DNA of 64,000 nucleotides from the NCBI RefSeq assembly GCF_009746565.1, contig NZ_WRPN01000009.1:62001-126000 (forward strand), in the 5' to 3' direction. Below the pieces are notes generated by a model. It did no database searches. It was given only the letters and a program-made list of their open reading frames with translations, and was not told where the DNA came from. This document shows positions 56,419 to 64,000 of this stretch, in pieces. The first letter of the stretch is position 1, and each line of letters opens with the position of its first letter. Position numbers and translations under genes: made by a program. The DNA comes from Mariniflexile maritimum (GTDB taxonomy: Bacteria; Bacteroidota; Bacteroidia; Flavobacteriales; Flavobacteriaceae).

Positions 56419-56853
56419 ATGAAAATAAAAATCATCAATAAATCAAGTCACGAGTTACCAAATTACGAAACCATCGCCTCGGCAGGTATGGATTTACGCG
56501 CCAATTTATCGGAACCACGTATTTTAAAACCCTTGGAACGAAGCATTGTAGGCACAGGTTTGTTCATAGAATTACCAATTGGGTACGAAGCCCAAGTACG
56601 CCCCCGTAGTGGGTTGGCAGCCAAAAAAGGCATAACGGTTTTAAACGCACCGGGAACTGTTGATGCCGATTATAGAGGTGAAATAGGGGTGATTTTGATA
56701 AATCTATCGCATGAAAATTTCACTGTTAATAATGGCGAGCGCATTGCGCAACTTGTTATAGCGAAGCACGAACGTGCCGAATGGGTTGCGGTTGAAGCAC
56801 TTTCGGAAACCGACAGAGGCGAAGGCGGGTTTGGCAGTACAGGAACAAAGTAG
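56419..56853 (+). CDS. dut: dUTP diphosphatase
   Basis: This enzyme hydrolyses dUTP to dUMP, keeping uracil out of DNA. The 144-residue trimeric dUTPase has its five motifs in order: [21 protein letters not shown] near 63, [13 protein letters not shown] near 76, [11 protein letters not shown] and the C-terminal [10 protein letters not shown]. Confidence 0.96.
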   Translation: MKIKIINKSSHELPNYETIASAGMDLRANLSEPRILKPLERSIVGTGLFIELPIGYEAQVRPRSGLAAKKGITVLNAPGTVDADYRGEIGVILINLSHENFTVNNGERIAQLVIAKHERAEWVAVEALSETDRGEGGFGSTGTK

Positions 56854-56856
56854 AAA

Positions 56857-57019
56857 CCCTTTAATTCCCCAAAGGGAAATATTAAGGTAAAAAAACAACG
56901 AATTACGATTAACGATTTTTGATTTCAGAATGAAAACATTCGTGTACTCGAGGCAAAAAAAGTATATATTAAAAGAAGTTTAACATAATAGTTTCTCTCC
57001 TTTGGGGAGATTAAGAGGG
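56857..57019. repeat. Inverted repeat pair between dut and the nucleotidyltransferase gene
   Basis: The left arm 56857-56880 (starting CCCTTTAATTCCCCAAAGGG) and right arm 56993-57019 (containing CTCCTTTGGGGAGATTAAG) are imperfect reverse complements, and each also contains its own small palindrome. Between them lie short ACGAATT/ACGATTA units and a small GAATG/CATTC stem, but no gene. The right arm ends 4 bases before the next ATG. Confidence 0.7.
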
Positions 57020-57023
57020 ACTT

Positions 57024-58043
57024 ATGAAAATAATAGTACCAATGGCAGGACGCGGTTCGCGCCTTCGCCCACACAGTTTAACCGTGCCAAAACCGTTAAT
57101 TCCGGTGGCAGGCCAACCCATTGTTCATCGTTTGGTAAAAGATATTGCCAAGGTTTTAAAACAACCCATTAGCGAAATTGCCTTTGTATTGGGCGACCCC
57201 GCTTTTTTTGGCGACGATGTTGTTGAAAGCCTAGAAAAATTGGCATCCGATTTAGGTGCCAAAGCCTCCATTTACCGCCAAGACCTTCCGTTGGGAACCG
57301 GTCATGCCATAATGTGTGCCAAACCTTCCTTATCGGGTCCAGCGGTCATTGCGTATGCCGACACACTCATTCGGGCGCAATTCGATTTGGACCCTGAAGC
57401 AGATAGCGTTATCTGGACGAAACAAGTTGATAACCCCGAAGCCTATGGCGTGGTAAAATTAAACGCCAACCAAGAAATTGTTGAGTTGGTTGAAAAACCA
57501 AAAGATTTTATAAGCGACCAAGCCGTAATTGGTATTTATTACTTTAAGGATGTGGCGGTTTTAAAGGAAAAATTGCAACAAATTTTAGATGAAAACGTTA
57601 CCAATGGAGGCGAATACCAAATTAACGACGGTATTAAGCGCATGATGGCCGACGGAAAAATATTTAAAACCGGCACCGTTGACGAATGGATGGATTGCGG
57701 CAATAAAGCCATAACCGTTGAAACCAACGCCCGTATGTTGGGGTTTTTAAAGGCCGATGGCGACGAGCCATTAGTAGCAACTTCAGCAAAACTGGAGAAC
57801 TCCAAAATTATTGAGCCTTGTTTTATTGGCGAAAACGTGGTGCTTATAAACAGTACCGTGGGCCCATACGTTTCAATAGGAAATAATACGGTTATCGAAA
57901 ATGCAACTATTAAAAACAGTTTGATCCAAACGAATACGAACATCAAAAATGCCGATTTGCAAGAAGCCATGATAGGAAACCACGTGGTGTATGATGGTCA
58001 TTTTAAACGTGTGAGTATCGGCGATTATTCGGTGTTGGAGTAG
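57024..58043 (+). CDS. Sugar-phosphate nucleotidyltransferase
   Basis: This 339-residue two-domain protein has residues ~1-235 as a nucleotidyltransferase with MAGRGSRLRPHSLTVPKPL and IAYADTLI near residue 114. The C-terminal part shows left-handed beta-helix hexapeptide character (KIIEPCFIGENVVLINSTVG). It makes an NDP-sugar, but whether the product is an NDP-glucose, NDP-mannose or other sugar is not readable. It is next to a flippase gene and dut. Confidence 0.88.
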   Translation: MKIIVPMAGRGSRLRPHSLTVPKPLIPVAGQPIVHRLVKDIAKVLKQPISEIAFVLGDPAFFGDDVVESLEKLASDLGAKASIYRQDLPLGTGHAIMCAKPSLSGPAVIAYADTLIRAQFDLDPEADSVIWTKQVDNPEAYGVVKLNANQEIVELVEKPKDFISDQAVIGIYYFKDVAVLKEKLQQILDENVTNGGEYQINDGIKRMMADGKIFKTGTVDEWMDCGNKAITVETNARMLGFLKADGDEPLVATSAKLENSKIIEPCFIGENVVLINSTVGPYVSIGNNTVIENATIKNSLIQTNTNIKNADLQEAMIGNHVVYDGHFKRVSIGDYSVLE

Positions 58044-58044
58044 A

Positions 58045-58064
58045 ATTCCTGCGATGGCAGGAAT
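58045..58064. repeat. Short perfect palindrome after the nucleotidyltransferase
   Basis: ATTCCTGC and GCAGGAAT flank a 4-base loop, one base after the stop codon. It lacks a T-run, so it looks more like a dispersed palindromic repeat than a terminator. Confidence 0.6.
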
Positions 58065-58151
58065 CTTATAATAATTTGCGGGTACAAACTAAGTGCATGA
58101 TAAAAATTGATTTTTAGAACTAAATTACCTGCTAATTTGTGGAAAACTAAA

Positions 58152-58180
58152 ACCTCACAGGTTTTGAAAACCTGTGAGGT
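58152..58180. repeat. Perfect 14-base-pair palindrome
   Basis: ACCTCACAGGTTTT and AAAACCTGTGAGGT meet around a single central G. Such a symmetrical element without a T-run resembles dispersed palindromic repeats known from many Bacteroidota genomes. It lies 43 bases before the TonB-like gene. Confidence 0.75.
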
Positions 58181-58222
58181 CTGTGAAAGTGATAAGTTAT
58201 AATGTCTTGAAAATAATTGTAT

Positions 58223-58630
58223 GTGAGTAAAATTTTATCATTATTATTTGTAACAAGTTTATGTTTCAGTCAAAATGGAGGCGCTAAAACAATATCGGAA
58301 AAAATTAAAGCTGCTGACCAATCAAGATTCGACAGTATTGCAAAATCATTAAAATACAAAGGAGGCGACCAGATTAAAGTCGATGTACTTTTTACCATTA
58401 ACGAAAATGGGGATATTGTAAATATTAGGGCAAGGTCAGTACATCCTGAATTTGAGAATGAAGCTATTCGCGTTGTAAGTGAACTTCCCAAAATGGTTCC
58501 AGCAGAACATACTGGAAAAAGAATTAGCCAGAAATATGCGCTTCCTTTAGTGTTTGAAATTGAAACGGATAAGGAAAAAGCTAAAAGATTAAGGAAAGAG
58601 AAAATGAAAGCATTAAAACAAAATAATTAG
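58223..58630 (+). CDS. TonB C-terminal-domain-like exported protein
   Basis: This protein of about 135 residues has a signal peptide (MSKILSLLFVTSLCFSQ). The following domain resembles the TonB C-terminal fold (VDVLFTINENGDIVNIRARS, PEFENEAIRVVSELPKM), ending in a very basic tail (KAKRLRKEKMKALKQ). It lacks an anchor helix and Pro-rich linker, so it is not a full TonB. The start is non-ATG: GTG at 58223 is preferred, TTG at 58217 is the alternative. Confidence 0.72.
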   Translation: MSKILSLLFVTSLCFSQNGGAKTISEKIKAADQSRFDSIAKSLKYKGGDQIKVDVLFTINENGDIVNIRARSVHPEFENEAIRVVSELPKMVPAEHTGKRISQKYALPLVFEIETDKEKAKRLRKEKMKALKQNN

Positions 58631-58690
58631 GATAACCTGTAAGTTATTAGGTAAAAAACCTTGCAATCAAACCAAAAACACAGCAAACAC

Positions 58691-58789
58691 CTGCGTTAGG
58701 GATTGCAGCGGCATCCTTTTTTGCCATTAAAAGCAAAAAAGATATAGCGGAAAGCCCGACCTTTATCCTGTACTTGTTTCAGGATAAAG
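58691..58789. repeat. Repeat-like region with two hairpins before the TPR gene
   Basis: TTTTTTGC (58717-58724) pairs with GCAAAAAA (58733-58740). Further on, CTTTATCCTG (58761-58770) pairs with CAGGATAAAG (58780-58789). The first part (AGGGATTGCAGCGGCATCC and GATATAGCGGAAAGCCC) resembles an intergenic repeat I recall from Flavobacteriaceae. Nothing coding is recognised in the 194-base gap. Confidence 0.6.
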
Positions 58790-58824
58790 GTAACGCCCAA
58801 AATAAATTCAGCATTAGGCATCAA

Positions 58825-60186
58825 ATGAAACAAAAAATCTACATACTCATCTTTCTCGTCGGAGCTATTTTGCTTCCGCAGATAAACCATGCGCAAGTAG
58901 ATTTAAACAAAAAACCCGACGACGATTTGGGCGATGTTGAAGACAAGTTTCAAGAGCTTTTTTATGAAGGGTTAAAGCAAAAAGCGATTGAAAATTACGA
59001 TCGTTCGGTGGAAGCGTTTTTAAAATGCATCGCCATTGATGATGCGGTGCCCGTATTGTATTTTGAATTGGGCAAAAATTACAGTGCGCTAAAAAACTTT
59101 GGTGCTGCCGAAGAGGCTTTTAAAAAAGCCATTGCGAAAGAACCCGAAAACGAGTGGTATCTGGATGCCCTTTACGGGTTTTATGTGGAGCAAAACGACT
59201 ACGATAAAGCCATAAAAACCGTGAGACAATTGGTAAAATACCACCCCGATTACAAGGAAGATTTGGCGGCATTGTATGTAAAAACAAAAGCCTATAACGA
59301 AGCCTTAAAAATTTTAGATGCTTTGGATGCCGAGTTTGGGATTTCGGTGGGGCGCGACCTCATGCGGAATCAAATTTATGAGCTTACCGGCCGCAAAAAA
59401 GACCAAATAAAAAATTTGGAAGCGCGTGTGGAGGAAAATCCGGATAAGGAATCGAATTATTTACAGCTTATTTTCCGCTACAGCGAAAATAACGAAACCA
59501 AAAAAGCCTTTGAGACCGCGCAGGAGCTGTTAAAAATAAACCCGAATTCGCAAGTGGTGCATTTGGCTTTGTACAAGTTTTATTTGGATGCCAATAATGC
59601 GGAAAAAGCCATTGAATCGATGAAAATTGTGGTTAAAAGTCCTGAAATAAAACCCGAAGCGAAACTAAAAGTACTTACCGATTTTGTGCAGTTTGTGGGC
59701 AACAATCCACAGTACGAACCCGATTTGGTCGAGGCCACCACGTTGATTGGCGACAACAACAACAGTAAAACCCTAACAGAACTGGGCAATTATTACCTGA
59801 ACAGAAAAGACAAGCCCAAAGCATTGACCTATTTTGAGGCCGCATTAAAAATAGATGCAGAAAACTTTAACCTGCTTCGTAATGTATTGTTACTTTACAT
59901 AGATTTGCAAAAGTTTGAAATGGCAGAAAAAAAGAGCAGTGAGGTGCTTCAAAAGTACCCGTCGCAACCCTTATTTTATTTAATTAATGGGATAGCTTTA
60001 AACCAATTAAACAAATCAAAACAGGCCATCGATATATTAGAATCGGGGCTGGATTATATTATCGACGACCCCAAAATGGAAATCGATTTTTACAAACAAT
60101 TAAGTATGGCTTATGGGTTGCAAAACAATACCACCAAGGCAAAAACGTTTAGTGATAAAGCAAAACAATTAGAAACTTCCAATTAA
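58825..60186 (+). CDS. TPR-repeat protein, exported
   Basis: This protein of 453 residues has a signal peptide (MKQKIYILIFLVGAILLPQ) and at least eight tetratricopeptide units, for example VPVLYFELGKNYSALKNFG and EAFKKAIAKEPENEWYLDA. The start at 58825 is chosen because it opens the signal peptide; a longer frame from 58774 begins inside a hairpin. Its stop overlaps the next start by one base (TAATG). It probably scaffolds an envelope complex with the DUF4292 and EnvC-like proteins. Confidence 0.83.
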   Translation: MKQKIYILIFLVGAILLPQINHAQVDLNKKPDDDLGDVEDKFQELFYEGLKQKAIENYDRSVEAFLKCIAIDDAVPVLYFELGKNYSALKNFGAAEEAFKKAIAKEPENEWYLDALYGFYVEQNDYDKAIKTVRQLVKYHPDYKEDLAALYVKTKAYNEALKILDALDAEFGISVGRDLMRNQIYELTGRKKDQIKNLEARVEENPDKESNYLQLIFRYSENNETKKAFETAQELLKINPNSQVVHLALYKFYLDANNAEKAIESMKIVVKSPEIKPEAKLKVLTDFVQFVGNNPQYEPDLVEATTLIGDNNNSKTLTELGNYYLNRKDKPKALTYFEAALKIDAENFNLLRNVLLLYIDLQKFEMAEKKSSEVLQKYPSQPLFYLINGIALNQLNKSKQAIDILESGLDYIIDDPKMEIDFYKQLSMAYGLQNNTTKAKTFSDKAKQLETSN

Positions 60187-60956
60187 TGAAAAAATTTAAG
60201 TACTTGGTTTTATCCCTGATGGTTTTATTGGTATTTCAGTGTAAATCGTCCAGAACCCTTGGCGGTGGTGAGGCCAATTTTAAATTATCGACCAAACAAC
60301 TTTTAAAGGAAACCGCCAAAAAAGCCCCCAATTTTAAAACGCTGCAATCCAAACTTAAAATAACCTATGCCCAAGGCGATAACCAACAGGCGGCATACAC
60401 GGTAAATTTTAGGGTACAAAAAGATGAGGTTTTGTGGTTAAGTGCCTCGTTTTCGGTAGTTAAGGCATTGATAACCCCCGAAAAAGTAAGTTTCTATAAT
60501 AAGCTTGATAATACCTATTTTGAAGGCGATTATACCTATTTAAGCAGTATTTTGGGCACCGAACTAGACTTTGAAAAAGTACAGAACCTGTTGTTGGGCA
60601 ATCCCATATTTAACTTGAACGCTTCCGATTATGAAGCTTCGGTAAACCAGGAAGCATACATTCTTCAACCAAAGGAGCAACGTGCCTTGTTTGAGATTTT
60701 CTTTTTGCTCGACCCGGTTCATTTTAAATTAAAATCGCAGCAACTATCGCAACCCAAAGAATTTCGGCATTTGCAAATTGATTACGCTGCCTATCAAGAA
60801 GTTGAAAAACAAACACTTCCGGAACGTATAAAAATAATCGCCGTAGAGGGCAACAAGGAAACCAACATCGATTTGGAGTTTAAAAACGTTACGTTAAATG
60901 AAGATGTAAGTTTTCCGTATAAAATACCCTCTGGTTTTAAAGAAATTAAATTGTAA
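60186..60956 (+). CDS. DUF4292 lipoprotein
   Basis: This 256-residue protein has a lipoprotein signal (lipobox VFQC, Cys19). Its beta-rich domain of LolA/LolB-like look has LKITYAQGDNQQAAYTVNF near residue 57 and ILQPKEQRALFEIFF. DUF4292 is a Bacteroidota family, possibly handling outer-membrane lipids or lipoproteins. It is coupled to its neighbours on both sides by one-base overlaps. Confidence 0.8.
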   Translation: MKKFKYLVLSLMVLLVFQCKSSRTLGGGEANFKLSTKQLLKETAKKAPNFKTLQSKLKITYAQGDNQQAAYTVNFRVQKDEVLWLSASFSVVKALITPEKVSFYNKLDNTYFEGDYTYLSSILGTELDFEKVQNLLLGNPIFNLNASDYEASVNQEAYILQPKEQRALFEIFFLLDPVHFKLKSQQLSQPKEFRHLQIDYAAYQEVEKQTLPERIKIIAVEGNKETNIDLEFKNVTLNEDVSFPYKIPSGFKEIKL

Positions 60957-62191
60957 TGTTTACACCTAAAAAATCCCTCAAAATTGTTGCACTATTAAGC
61001 TTTTTGTTAGGTAGTGTTCTCGCATTTTCACAAAATACCAAACAGGAAGAACTGGAGGCGCGCAGGCAAGAACTTCGTTTGGAAATACAAAAAATTACCC
61101 AATTGCGAAATGAAAATAAATCCAAGGAAAAATCGCAATTAAACTTGATCCAAAGTTTTCAGCAAAAAATAAAAGCCTTGGATAATTTAATAAAAGTTAC
61201 CAACCAACAGGCCAATTTTTTAACGCTCGACATCAACAGGAACCAGCGAAAAATCACGGAATTGCGTGAAGAACTCAAGGTTTTAAAAGCCGATTATGCT
61301 GAAATGATGGTAAAATCATATAAAAGTAAGAACCAGCAAAGTAAAATCATGTTCCTGCTTTCTGCCGATGATTTTAAGCAAGCCTACAAACGCCTGCAGT
61401 ATATGAAACAATATACCGACCACCAAAAGCAGCAAGGGGAAACCATTAAAGTAAAAAGCACCGAACTACAGGCTACCAATGTTGACCTTTTAAAACAACA
61501 GGAAGCCAAGAAAAAATTGATTGCCGAAAACAGGGAAGTGCAAAAAACCCTGGAAGAAGAGCGCAAACAGCACGAAGAGTTAATGAAATCCATTAAAAAG
61601 AACCTTTCAATGTATGCGGCTCAAATAAAGCAAAAACAACAGGAAGCCGATAGGATTGATGCCGAAATAGACCGTATTATTAAGGAGGCCATTGCCAAAT
61701 CGAATAAAAAAGCGGGCGTTAGCAATGCAAAAACCGCTTCAAATTTTGCATTAACCGCCGAAGAAAAAATATTGGCGGCCAGTTTTGTGGCCAACAAGGG
61801 CAAATTACCGTGGCCTGTTGAAAAAGGCTATGTAACACTTGGCTATGGCACACAACCACATCCGTTGGATAAATCGTTAACCATCAAGAGCAACGGGGTG
61901 CGCATTGCTACCGAAAAAGGCGCAAAAGTACGTGCGGTTTTCAATGGCGAAGTAAGTTCTGTGCTTAAAATGAAAAACGTAAACCCCATCGTAATGATTC
62001 GTCATGGCGATTACCTTACGCTTTACAAAAACCTGTCGAGCGTATATGTTAAGGAGGGCGACAAAGTAACCACCAAACAGGTTATTGGCGAAGTGTTTAC
62101 CAATCCCGCAAACGGGGAAACCATCCTTAGTTTTTCAATTTCAAAAGGGATAGTTACTGAAAATCCGGCATCATGGGTTTTCAAAATGTAA
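60956..62191 (+). CDS. EnvC-like protein with degenerate LytM (M23) domain
   Basis: This 411-residue exported protein has a signal peptide, then about 220 residues of coiled coil (LEARRQELRLEIQKITQLR onward) and a C-terminal LytM fold. The zinc-site residues are missing: the His/Asp site reads SNGVRIATE and the HxH motif reads ILSFSIS. This matches EnvC/NlpD-type activators that switch on amidases rather than cut peptidoglycan. It completes a three-gene coupled operon. Confidence 0.86.
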   Translation: MFTPKKSLKIVALLSFLLGSVLAFSQNTKQEELEARRQELRLEIQKITQLRNENKSKEKSQLNLIQSFQQKIKALDNLIKVTNQQANFLTLDINRNQRKITELREELKVLKADYAEMMVKSYKSKNQQSKIMFLLSADDFKQAYKRLQYMKQYTDHQKQQGETIKVKSTELQATNVDLLKQQEAKKKLIAENREVQKTLEEERKQHEELMKSIKKNLSMYAAQIKQKQQEADRIDAEIDRIIKEAIAKSNKKAGVSNAKTASNFALTAEEKILAASFVANKGKLPWPVEKGYVTLGYGTQPHPLDKSLTIKSNGVRIATEKGAKVRAVFNGEVSSVLKMKNVNPIVMIRHGDYLTLYKNLSSVYVKEGDKVTTKQVIGEVFTNPANGETILSFSISKGIVTENPASWVFKM

Positions 62192-62279
62192 CCGGGCAAC
62201 CTTAAAAAATTCGATTTCCGCGGAAGCACCCGTTTTTGAATAACATGCGCAAAGAGTTTTCTAACCTTTTGGTTTTAAT

Positions 62280-62287
62280 TATCTTTG
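62280..62287 (+). promoter_or_regulatory. Likely -7 box of yicC
   Basis: TATCTTTG matches TAnnTTTG and lies 21 bases before the yicC ATG. No exact TTG is present at -33. Confidence 0.45.
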
Positions 62288-62308
62288 TAAACCTTAATAC
62301 ACACGTTT

Positions 62309-63166
62309 ATGATATATTCAATGACAGGTTACGGAAAATCTGTATTGCAATTGCCCACCAAAAAAGTAACCATCGAGCTCAAGTCGCTTAACAGCAAAAG
62401 CCTCGATTTAAGTGCCCGAATGCCTTCTATTTACCGTGAAAAAGAACTATCCGTTAGGAAATTGCTGGCCGATTCCCTTGAGCGTGGTAAAATCGATTTT
62501 TCCATTTATGTAGAAGCGACCGCCGAAGACACCTCAACACAAATAAACGTACCTGTAGTTAAACAGTACATTGCGCAATTAAAGCAAGTGGTTGATGGTG
62601 ATGCCATTGAATTGCTAAAGATGGCCGTACGTTTTCCAGATGCCCTCAACACCGTTCGCGAAGAAATTGACGAAAACGAGTGGCAATTAATAGCTGCGGA
62701 AATTGATAATGCCATTGACGATTTAAACAGCCACCGTTTAGATGAAGGCAAAGTACTGGAGCAGGAATTTATAAAACGCGTTAACATTATTGGCAATTTG
62801 CTAGACCAGGTTATCGCCATGGACCCTGCGCGCATAGAGGGCGTGCGCGAGCGTTTGCTTAAAGGCGTTGAGGAATTAAAAGAGAAGTACGACGAAAACC
62901 GTTTTGAGCAGGAACTGGTGTATTATATTGAAAAATTTGATGTTACCGAAGAAAAAGTACGATTAAAAAACCACCTTAATTATTTTATGGAAAGCATCCA
63001 TTCCAAAGATTCCAACGGAAAAAAGCTGGGGTTTATCAGTCAGGAAATGGGTCGCGAAATCAACACCATTGGCTCCAAAAGCAACTATGCGCCCATGCAG
63101 CAGTTGGTAGTGCAAATGAAAGATGAACTGGAAAAAATTAAGGAGCAACTGTTGAATGTGCTTTAG
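62309..63166 (+). CDS. yicC: YicC family endoribonuclease
   Basis: This 285-residue protein has the invariant N-terminus MIYSMTGYGKS and the C-terminal EMGREINTIGSKSN motif. In E. coli, YicC is an RNase that promotes small-RNA turnover. It often lies before gmk, but here a viroplasmin-type RNase H gene follows instead, and gmk is not reached before the window ends. Confidence 0.93.
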   Translation: MIYSMTGYGKSVLQLPTKKVTIELKSLNSKSLDLSARMPSIYREKELSVRKLLADSLERGKIDFSIYVEATAEDTSTQINVPVVKQYIAQLKQVVDGDAIELLKMAVRFPDALNTVREEIDENEWQLIAAEIDNAIDDLNSHRLDEGKVLEQEFIKRVNIIGNLLDQVIAMDPARIEGVRERLLKGVEELKEKYDENRFEQELVYYIEKFDVTEEKVRLKNHLNYFMESIHSKDSNGKKLGFISQEMGREINTIGSKSNYAPMQQLVVQMKDELEKIKEQLLNVL

Positions 63167-63277
63167 GGTAGGATGTTTTATGGTAATTATGTGTTTGTTT
63201 TAAAGTTGGAGACAGGGCTTGGGAACAATACTAAATTTGAACTGACTACACAAAACAAGCAGAAAAATTTTTAGACA

Positions 63278-63910
63278 ATGGCAAAACCAATATTTTACGT
63301 TGTATGGAAAGGACGACGAACTGGTGTTTTTGAAACTTGGGACGACTGCAAAGCACAAACTGATAAGTTTCCAAAAGCGGTTTATAAAGCTTTTAAGACA
63401 CGAAAATTAGCAGAACAAGCATTCAAAGACGAATACTGGGACTACATCGGTAAAGATATTTTTGAAACCGAATTAACTCCAGAACAATTACTTTTAGTTG
63501 GCAAACCCATTGAAGAAAGTATTTCGGTTGACGGTGCTTGGAACACATCAACAGGGGTTGTAGAATATCAAGGGGTTTACACAAAAACGAAAGAATTAAT
63601 TTTTAGAGTTGGACCTTTGGAGGACGGCACAAATAATATAGTTGAGTTTTTAGGAATTGTTCATGCCCTTGCGCATTGCAAAAAACACAATATCACACTT
63701 CCAATTTATTCGGACAGCCAAAACGCAATTGGTTGGGTTCGGGACAAGGAGGCAAGAACTAACCATGAGCGTAACGAAAGAAACACAAAACTTTTTGACC
63801 TGTTGGACAGAGCAGTAAAATGGCTCAACGAAAACGAATATGAGAACGAAATATTGAAGTGGGAAACTAAAGCTTGGGGTGAAAATCCTGCTGACTTTGG
63901 GCGAAAATAA
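63278..63910 (+). CDS. RNase H1-type ribonuclease with N-terminal viroplasmin domain
   Basis: This 210-residue protein has an N-terminal ~45-residue hybrid-binding (caulimovirus VI/viroplasmin) domain, FYVVWKGRRTGVFETWDDCK. An RNase H catalytic domain follows with the carboxylates in SVDGAW (Asp83), a Glu in NIVEFLGIVHAL and Asp in IYSDSQNAIGW. The C-terminus ENPADFGRK supplies the last Asp. It cleaves RNA in RNA-DNA hybrids. Confidence 0.9.
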   Translation: MAKPIFYVVWKGRRTGVFETWDDCKAQTDKFPKAVYKAFKTRKLAEQAFKDEYWDYIGKDIFETELTPEQLLLVGKPIEESISVDGAWNTSTGVVEYQGVYTKTKELIFRVGPLEDGTNNIVEFLGIVHALAHCKKHNITLPIYSDSQNAIGWVRDKEARTNHERNERNTKLFDLLDRAVKWLNENEYENEILKWETKAWGENPADFGRK

Positions 63911-63949
63911 TTTTGATATAAAATCTGCAACAATAAAAATTAAACGCAA

Positions 63950-64000
63950 TTGACAACAAATAAAACTGATTTAAGCACTCTTAACGACAAACAATGTGAG
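63950..64000 (+). CDS. Possible start of a further gene (3' partial)
   Basis: A TTG-initiated frame (MTTNKTDLSTLNDKQCE) is open to the window edge. It is too short to assign, and a non-ATG start makes it uncertain. Confidence 0.2.
   Translation, partial: MTTNKTDLSTLNDKQCE

Noticed and set aside
58774-58824. Longer N-terminus for the TPR protein
   Set aside because: It would start with TTG inside a hairpin and add a polar stretch before an obvious signal peptide. The ATG at 58825 fits better.

Overview
The window is chromosomal DNA of a Bacteroidota bacterium, almost certainly a member of the Flavobacteriaceae. The signs are low GC, the TTG / TAnnTTTG promoter type, a PorW/SprE-like gliding/type IX secretion lipoprotein, an ATP synthase cluster headed by atpZ and a small membrane gene and lacking atpD/atpC, and several families I know mainly from Flavobacteriia (DUF6909-, DUF6341-, DUF6427-, DUF5687- and DUF6168-like). 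The genus cannot be fixed from sequence alone. I see no rRNA, tRNA, CRISPR array, transposase or phage genes.

Layout. 1-6.1 kb: the 3' part of a peptide-type ABC ATPase, tatA, a membrane-anchored M23 peptidase, a GH3-family protein and a DUF6909-like protein whose C-terminal half resembles nucleoside phosphorylases. 6.1-35.5 kb: a large surface polysaccharide locus. It has a Wzz-like protein; the dTDP-L-rhamnose genes rfbB, A, C, D; wecB/wecC for UDP-ManNAcA; a flippase; an asparagine-synthase-type amidotransferase; two polymerase/ligase candidates (EpsG-like and O-antigen-ligase-like); several glycosyltransferases; two Gfo/Idh/MocA oxidoreductases, one fused to an alcohol dehydrogenase domain; a methyltransferase; a heparinase-like lyase; a WecA-type and a WcaJ-type initiating transferase; ugd and uxs; and a PaaK/CapK-like adenylating enzyme. 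The glycan is probably acidic, built from rhamnose, ManNAcA and GlcA/xylose-type sugars. 35.5-44.4 kb: purD, upp, small conserved membrane genes, a family 9 glycosyltransferase, an NAD(P)H:ferredoxin-type reductase, a DUF2059 protein and an ABC exporter pair. 44.7-53.9 kb: porW/sprE, a bactofilin, then atpZ-DUF6168-atpB-E-F-H-A-G, ending in a strong hairpin. 54-64 kb: a secreted protein with a T9SS-like tail, a second flippase, dut, a nucleotidyltransferase, a TonB-like protein, a TPR protein, a DUF4292 lipoprotein, an EnvC-like protein, yicC and a viroplasmin-type RNase H.

The most unusual signal is at gene junctions inside operons. Two S23-type four-helix-bundle genes sit inside unrelated operons, one between rfbB and rfbA and one (frameshifted) between atpA and atpG. 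Each is surrounded by short-period tandem repeats, and the array before the gene is the reverse complement of the array after it. An S23 ORF between complementary flanks is the layout of 23S rRNA intervening sequences, here in protein-coding operons. A related inverted pair brackets atpH, and other short-period arrays or palindromes lie before rfbD, after the ABC exporter, around the dut/nucleotidyltransferase junction and before the TPR gene.
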